From Streptomyces sp. NBC_00459 (lineage in GTDB: Bacteria > Actinomycetota > Actinomycetes > Streptomycetales > Streptomycetaceae), in NCBI RefSeq assembly GCF_036013955.1, contig NZ_CP107903.1:9300001-9364000 (forward strand): 64,000 nucleotides of DNA. The letters are read 5' to 3'. A program made the translations under genes and the position numbers. Below, in pieces: positions 58,966 through 64,000 of this stretch (the first letter of the stretch is position 1; each line of letters begins with the position of its first letter). Below the pieces are notes generated by a model. The model did not search any database and was not told the DNA's origin. It worked only from the letters and a program-made list of their open reading frames with translations.

Positions 58966-59927
58966 CGATCCCGACTGCACCGGAGGTCGTGACCTTCGGC
59001 GAGACCATGGCGGCGCTGCGGGCGCACGGCGCGCTGCGGCTCGGCGGCGAGCTCGGCCTGTCCGTGGCCGGAGCCGAGTCCAACGTCGCGATCGGGCTCG
59101 CCCGGCTCGGGCACCGGGTGAGCTGGGCCGGGCGCGTGGGCGCGGACGAACTGGGCGCGCTGGTACTGCGCACGCTGCGCGCCGAGGGCGTCGACACCGG
59201 GCACGCGGTGACCGACGACGCCGACCGCCCCACCGGACTGCTGCTGACCGAACCCCGGCTCGGCACCCTGACCCGGGTCAGCTACTACCGTGCCGGCTCG
59301 GCGGGTTCGGCCGTGTCGCCGGACGACGTACTGCCCGCGCTGGCCGGCGGCGCCCGCATCCTGCATCTGACCGGCATCACACCAGCGCTCGGCCCGTCGG
59401 CGGCGGAGGCCGCCCTCACCGCCGCCAGGACGGCTCGCGACACCGGCATCACCGTATGCCTCGACGTCAACCACCGCTCCCGGCTGTGGACCACCGACCG
59501 CGCCCGCACGGTCCTGCGGCCGTTGGTGGCCCACATCGACCTGCTCATCGCCTCCGAGGACGAGCTGCCGCTGGTACTGGAACGACCGGGCGCGGAAGAA
59601 TCCGAGGCCGTGCACAGCATCCTGGCCGCAGGTGTCGGCGAGGTGGTCGTCAAACGCGGGGCGCGCGGTGCGACCACCTTCACCGTCGACGGAGTAACCG
59701 ATCGTGCGGCACGTCAGGTCGACGCGGTCGATCTGGTCGGCGCGGGTGACGCGTTCGTGGCCGGATACCTGTCCGGTGTCCTCGACGGCGGGGACATCCC
59801 GGCCCGTCTGCACCGGGCCGTCACCACCGCCGCCTTCGCCGTGGCCACCCGGGGCGACTGGGAGGGCCTTCCGACGCGGGACGAACTCGGGCTGCTCGAC
59901 CGGCCCGACGGCACGACCATCCGCTGA
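58962..59927 (+). CDS. PfkB-family sugar kinase (2-keto-3-deoxygluconate kinase type)
   Basis: 321 residues. Ribokinase-fold features: FGETMAALRAHGALRLGG, GAESNVAIGLARLGHRVSWAGRVGADELG, VCLDVNHRSRLW and the anion-hole/catalytic motif VDLVGAGDAFVAGYLSGV. It phosphorylates the 2-keto-3-deoxy acid from the dehydratase for the aldolase. GTG 58962 overlaps the aldolase stop (GTGA). It fits the pathway order in this operon. Confidence 0.92.
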   Translation: MTIPTAPEVVTFGETMAALRAHGALRLGGELGLSVAGAESNVAIGLARLGHRVSWAGRVGADELGALVLRTLRAEGVDTGHAVTDDADRPTGLLLTEPRLGTLTRVSYYRAGSAGSAVSPDDVLPALAGGARILHLTGITPALGPSAAEAALTAARTARDTGITVCLDVNHRSRLWTTDRARTVLRPLVAHIDLLIASEDELPLVLERPGAEESEAVHSILAAGVGEVVVKRGARGATTFTVDGVTDRAARQVDAVDLVGAGDAFVAGYLSGVLDGGDIPARLHRAVTTAAFAVATRGDWEGLPTRDELGLLDRPDGTTIR

Positions 59928-59941
59928 CCAGGAGACGGAAC

Positions 59942-60907
59942 ATGACCTCAACGGCGGCTTCGGCTGCGGTTCTTGTGGACGGCGGGTACGAACTCGCCGA
60001 AGGCGGGCGCTGGGTCGACGACCGGTATGTGTACGTCGACATCCTCAGCGGCCGGCTCTTCGAACTGCGTGACGGCGCCCGACCCGCGACCCCGCGCCAA
60101 CTGGCCGTACTCGACGTGCCGTTGGGTGCTGTCGCGCCGGTGGGAGGCACACCGGGCGCGTGGATCGCCGCCGCGGGCACCGGGATCGCGCTGCTCACCG
60201 CCGACGGCGTCCTGGAATGGCTGGACCGCCCGGAGGACCGTACGCCGGTCCCCAGCCGGATGAACGACGGTGTCGCGGACCCCGGCGGCCGCTTCTGGGC
60301 GGGCAGCATGGCCTACGACGGCACCCGGGGCGCGGGCTCGCTCTACCGGACGGACCACGACGGCACGGTCGTACGCGTCCTCGACGGCCTGACCATCGTC
60401 AACGGCCCGGCGTTCACCGCCGACGGCACGACCATGTACCTCGCCGACACGGCCGCCGGGACCATCCTCCGCTGCCGGGTCGACCCCGACTCGGGCGACC
60501 TCTCGGGAGGCCCGGAGACCTTCGCCCGCCTGGGCGAGGCCGACGGCAGCCCCGACGGGATGACCGTCGACGACGAGGACTGTCTGTGGGTCGCGATGTG
60601 GGGCGCCGGTGCGGTCCGCCGGTACCACCCCGACGGGCGCCTGCTCCACACCCTGACCGTGCCCGCGCCCCATCCCACGTCGGTGTGCCTGCATCCCGAC
60701 GACAACCGCCTCCTCGTCACCACGGCCCGCTACGGGGTGCCGAACCCGACCGTCGCCTCCGGGGCGGTGCTCAGTGTTCCCGTGCCGGTCCGGGGAACGC
60801 CGGCCTGCTCCTGGCGGGGCCGGCGTCAGAGCGGCCCACCCGGATCCGGCCGGGCAGGGAGTCGGCGGGGAGGGGTGTACTTTCAGGGCACGCCTCCCGT
60901 GGAGTAG
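59942..60907 (+). CDS. SMP-30/gluconolactonase family protein with read-through tail
   Basis: 321 residues. Six-bladed propeller lactonase: ELAEGGRWVDDRYVYVDILSGRLFEL, SRMNDGVADPGGRFWAGSM, IVNGPAFTADGTTMYLADTAAGTI, SPDGMTVDDEDCLWVAMWGAGAVRRYHPDG, with Glu, Asn and Asp metal ligands. It would hydrolyse the sugar lactone made by the SDR enzyme. After about residue 292 (GTPACSWRG) the sequence turns Arg/Gly-rich and unlike the family, and a hairpin (60798-60825) lies within it, so the original stop was probably lost. It starts 14 bp after the kinase. Confidence 0.85.
   Translation: MTSTAASAAVLVDGGYELAEGGRWVDDRYVYVDILSGRLFELRDGARPATPRQLAVLDVPLGAVAPVGGTPGAWIAAAGTGIALLTADGVLEWLDRPEDRTPVPSRMNDGVADPGGRFWAGSMAYDGTRGAGSLYRTDHDGTVVRVLDGLTIVNGPAFTADGTTMYLADTAAGTILRCRVDPDSGDLSGGPETFARLGEADGSPDGMTVDDEDCLWVAMWGAGAVRRYHPDGRLLHTLTVPAPHPTSVCLHPDDNRLLVTTARYGVPNPTVASGAVLSVPVPVRGTPACSWRGRRQSGPPGSGRAGSRRGGVYFQGTPPVE
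60798..60825. terminator. Terminator-like hairpin inside the end of the SMP-30 gene
   Basis: Stem CGCCGGCC / GGCCGGCG, 8 bp with a 12-nt loop, inside the unconserved C-terminal coding stretch. This is where a terminator would be expected if the gene originally ended near residue 292. Confidence 0.45.
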
Positions 60908-61107
60908 CCGGGTTCGCGGCCTTCGCCGCGGCGCCCCGGATGCACCCAGCGTCTCCCCACCTGCTTGATTCCGGCCTTCCGACGGTCACCGGTGGTGTGC
61001 CGATCGTGATGGCCGAGGGGAGGTCGTCGGCGCCATCGGTGTCGGCGGGGCGGACGACACCACCGACGACCGCATCGCGCGGCACGCTGTCGGTTCCGTC
61101 ACGATGA
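60890..61107 (+). pseudogene. Remnant of a GlcG/HbpS-family gene
   Basis: One frame reads VAGFAAFAAAPRMHP and then GLPTVTGGVPIVMAEG; after a one-base loss in a G-run near 61020 the next frame continues EVVGAIGVGGADDTTDDRI. GGxPIxxxGEVxGAIGVxG is the C-terminal signature of the heme-binding GlcG/HbpS family. The N-terminal half and a start are missing. This explains most of the apparently empty 60908-61252 interval; nothing else is recognisable there. Confidence 0.5.
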
Positions 61108-61252
61108 TCGTTGCCTGGACCTGTCGTCGCCGTACGAGGGATCGACTCTCCACGGCTCCGGTCGCGGACGGCCGCGGATCGTCTTCCTGGACGCCCGTTC
61201 GGCGCGGGCCCGTGGCCTCGCGCCTTCCGGCACACACACCACGGGCCAAGCT

Positions 61253-62134
61253 TCAGAACATCGCCCGGATGATCCCCACGGTGCGCGCCAGATGCGGTTC
61301 GGCGCGGTCCGCGCGGTGGGCGACGGCCAGTTCGATGCGGGCGTCCGCCCCGGCCAGCGGCAGGTAGGTGACGCCGTCGAGGGCCAGTGCGGTCACGGGC
61401 TCGGGCACGACCGCGACACCGAGGCCGCCCGCGACGAGCGTGACCAGCGTCGAGGTCTCGCCGACCTCGTGGCGGATCCGCGGCTCGACCCCGGCATCGA
61501 GCAGGAGGCCCAGCACGACGTCGTACATCACCGACCGGCGGTCGGCGGAGTGCACGATCAGGTCCGTGCCGGCCAGGTCCGCTGCCCGCAACCGCTTGCG
61601 ACGGGCGAGGCGATGGCCCACCGGGACGGCGACCACGAGCCGGTCCCGGCGCAGCGTGTGCACGGTGAGGGAGAGGTCGGCCGCCACAGGCCGCAGCAGC
61701 GCGACGTCGATCGCGCCGGTGCGCAGCGCCTCGACCTGGTCGGGCGCGAGCATCTCGCCGCGGAAGGAGAACTCCACGCCGGGAAGCTCCTCCGCGAGCC
61801 TGCGCGAGAGCGCCGGCAGGAGGCTGTACGTCGCCGAGCCCACGCACCCGATCGAGAGGTGGCCCACCGAACCGGCGGCGACGAGCCGGGCGTGGTGGGC
61901 GGCCTCTTCGACGCCGGCGAGGATCGCGCGTGCCCGTTCGAGGTAGGCCCGGCCGGCATCGGTCAGGTCGACACGGCGTGTGGTGCGATGGAGCAACTCC
62001 ACGCCGAGCTCGGTCTCGAGCTGGCGGATCTGCTGGGAGAGCGGCGGCTGGGCCATGTGGAGCCGCTCGGCGGCGCGCCCGAAGTGGAGCTCCTCGGCCA
62101 CCGCCACGAAGTACCGAAGATGACGCAGATCCAT
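61253..62134 (-). CDS. LysR-family regulator of the adjoining pca genes
   Basis: 293 residues. N-terminal HTH MDLRHLRYFVAVAEELHFGRAAERLHMAQPPLSQQIRQLETELGVELL is typical of LysR proteins of the BenM/CatM/PcaQ branch; the effector domain has SIGCVGSATYSLLPALSRRLAEELPGVEF and VVAVPVGHRLARR. It is divergent from the thiolase gene with an inverted repeat between them, so it very probably activates the beta-ketoadipate genes. ATG 62132-62134 start. Confidence 0.93.
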   Translation of the reverse strand: MDLRHLRYFVAVAEELHFGRAAERLHMAQPPLSQQIRQLETELGVELLHRTTRRVDLTDAGRAYLERARAILAGVEEAAHHARLVAAGSVGHLSIGCVGSATYSLLPALSRRLAEELPGVEFSFRGEMLAPDQVEALRTGAIDVALLRPVAADLSLTVHTLRRDRLVVAVPVGHRLARRKRLRAADLAGTDLIVHSADRRSVMYDVVLGLLLDAGVEPRIRHEVGETSTLVTLVAGGLGVAVVPEPVTALALDGVTYLPLAGADARIELAVAHRADRAEPHLARTVGIIRAMF

Positions 62135-62142
62135 ATGTCACC

Positions 62143-62164
62143 CATATCAATCAGCTCGGATATG
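62143..62164. promoter_or_regulatory. LysR-type operator candidate
   Basis: CATATC, 10-nt spacer, GATATG: a perfect 6-bp interrupted palindrome located between the divergent LysR and thiolase starts, of the size and position expected for a LysR recognition site. Confidence 0.6.
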
Positions 62165-62205
62165 TGTACTTCAGAATATCGCGGTCCGGGACTAGCCTCG
62201 CTGTC

Positions 62206-63407
<1,202 letters not shown>

Positions 63408-63411
<4 letters not shown>

Positions 63412-64000
63412 GCCGGGCGGAGATCCTCGAGAGCGCCGACGCGGCGGTCGCCGGTATCGAGGACGGGGCCACCGTCCTGGTGGGCGGCTTCGGCCTGGCC
63501 GGGATGCCGTTCGACCTGATCGACGCGCTCATCCGGCAGGGGGCGAAGGACCTCACGATCGTGTCCAACAACGCGGGCAACGGCGAGGTCGGGCTGGCCG
63601 CCCTGCTGGCCGCCGGCCGGGTGCGCAAGGTGCTCTGTTCCTTTCCGCGCCAGTCCGACTCCTGGGTGTTCGACGGCCTCTACCGCGAGGGAAGGATCGA
63701 ACTGGAGGTGGTGCCGCAGGGCAACCTCGCCGAGCGGATGCGCGCGGCCGGTGCCGGCATCGGTGCGTTCTACTGCCCGACCGCGGTCGGCACACCGCTG
63801 GCCGAGGGCAAGGAGGAGCGGGAGATCGACGGCCGGAAGTACCTGCTGGAGTACCCCATCAAGGGCGACTACGCGCTGATCGGCGCGCACGTCGCGGACA
63901 CGCTGGGCAACCTCGTCTACCGCAAGACCGCCCGCAACTTCGGACCGGTCATGGCCACGGCCGCGACGACGACCATCGTCCAGGTCGACGAGGTCGTCGA
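63408..64000 (+). CDS. pcaI: 3-oxoadipate/3-oxoacid CoA-transferase subunit A (partial)
   Basis: Starts GTG 63408 overlapping the thiolase stop and remains open to the window end, 197 codons visible. VLVGGFGLAGMPFDLIDAL, IVSNNAGNGEVGLAALLAAGRVRKV, VVPQGNLAERMRAAGAGIGAFYCPTAVGT and EYPIKGDYALIGAHVADTLGN match the alpha subunit of 3-oxoacid CoA-transferases. With the thiolase it would complete activation and cleavage of 3-oxoadipate; the beta subunit (pcaJ) is expected just beyond the edge. Confidence 0.9.

Overview
The window is very GC-rich with strong G/C preference at third codon positions, Shine-Dalgarno starts using ATG, GTG and TTG, very rare TTA codons and many actinobacterial gene families (DUF574-type methyltransferase, DUF6479, DUF485/symporter pair, LAxTG-anchored DUF1996 protein). 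It looks like chromosomal DNA of a Streptomyces or a close relative. No rRNA, tRNA or CRISPR array was seen.

Layout. 1-536: edge of a polyketide/peptide biosynthetic cluster (thioesterase-like protein, acyl carrier protein). 1000-7772: regulators (AraC with a TTA codon, IclR), a TauD-type dioxygenase, a luciferase-like oxidoreductase, a metallophosphoesterase and an MHYT membrane protein. 7973-12188: a hybrid DeoR/LacI regulator, a 2-hydroxyacid dehydrogenase and a DUF2264 protein, with two matching operator candidates. 12310-23884: mostly housekeeping or conserved genes (YciO-type protein, tandem-HTH regulator, methyltransferase, solute symporter with DUF485 partner, FprA-type ferredoxin reductase behind a possible iron box, sortase-anchored DUF1996 protein).

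23904-29955 is an accessory stretch. It carries a close homologue of the Pseudomonas ethylene-forming enzyme, with all recalled iron, 2-oxoglutarate and arginine ligands present and a TTA codon at position 21. Around it are two GAF-LuxR regulators, a SnoaL-like protein, a gene with two compensating frameshifts, and an insertion sequence that landed exactly on a stop codon and duplicated it.

33446-41980 holds the STM4011-STM4015 gene set (two radical SAM proteins, a sulfatase-superfamily hydrolase, an ATP-grasp-like protein and a leucine-rich-repeat protein) in one tightly packed minus-strand operon. It probably includes a 186-aa unknown and a DUF574 methyltransferase. A DUF6745 protein and a 108-aa protein are divergently encoded. 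The set is conserved between enterobacteria and actinomycetes but, as far as I know, has no assigned function. It is the best candidate here for an undescribed system.

42161-47342: a PaaX-type regulator divergent from a NitT/TauT-type ABC importer. 48657-60907: a sugar-catabolic regulon with two glycoside hydrolases, a sugar ABC importer, and SDR dehydrogenase, lactonase, galactonate-dehydratase-like enzyme, KDG kinase and KDPG aldolase. Together these make a plausible complete DeLey-Doudoroff route from an oligosaccharide to pyruvate and glyceraldehyde-3-phosphate. Both divergent promoter regions share a TATTCATAAnTAAT motif, probably read by the FCD/GntR regulator at 56383. 61253-64000: a LysR regulator divergent from pcaF- and pcaI-like genes of the beta-ketoadipate pathway, running off the right edge.
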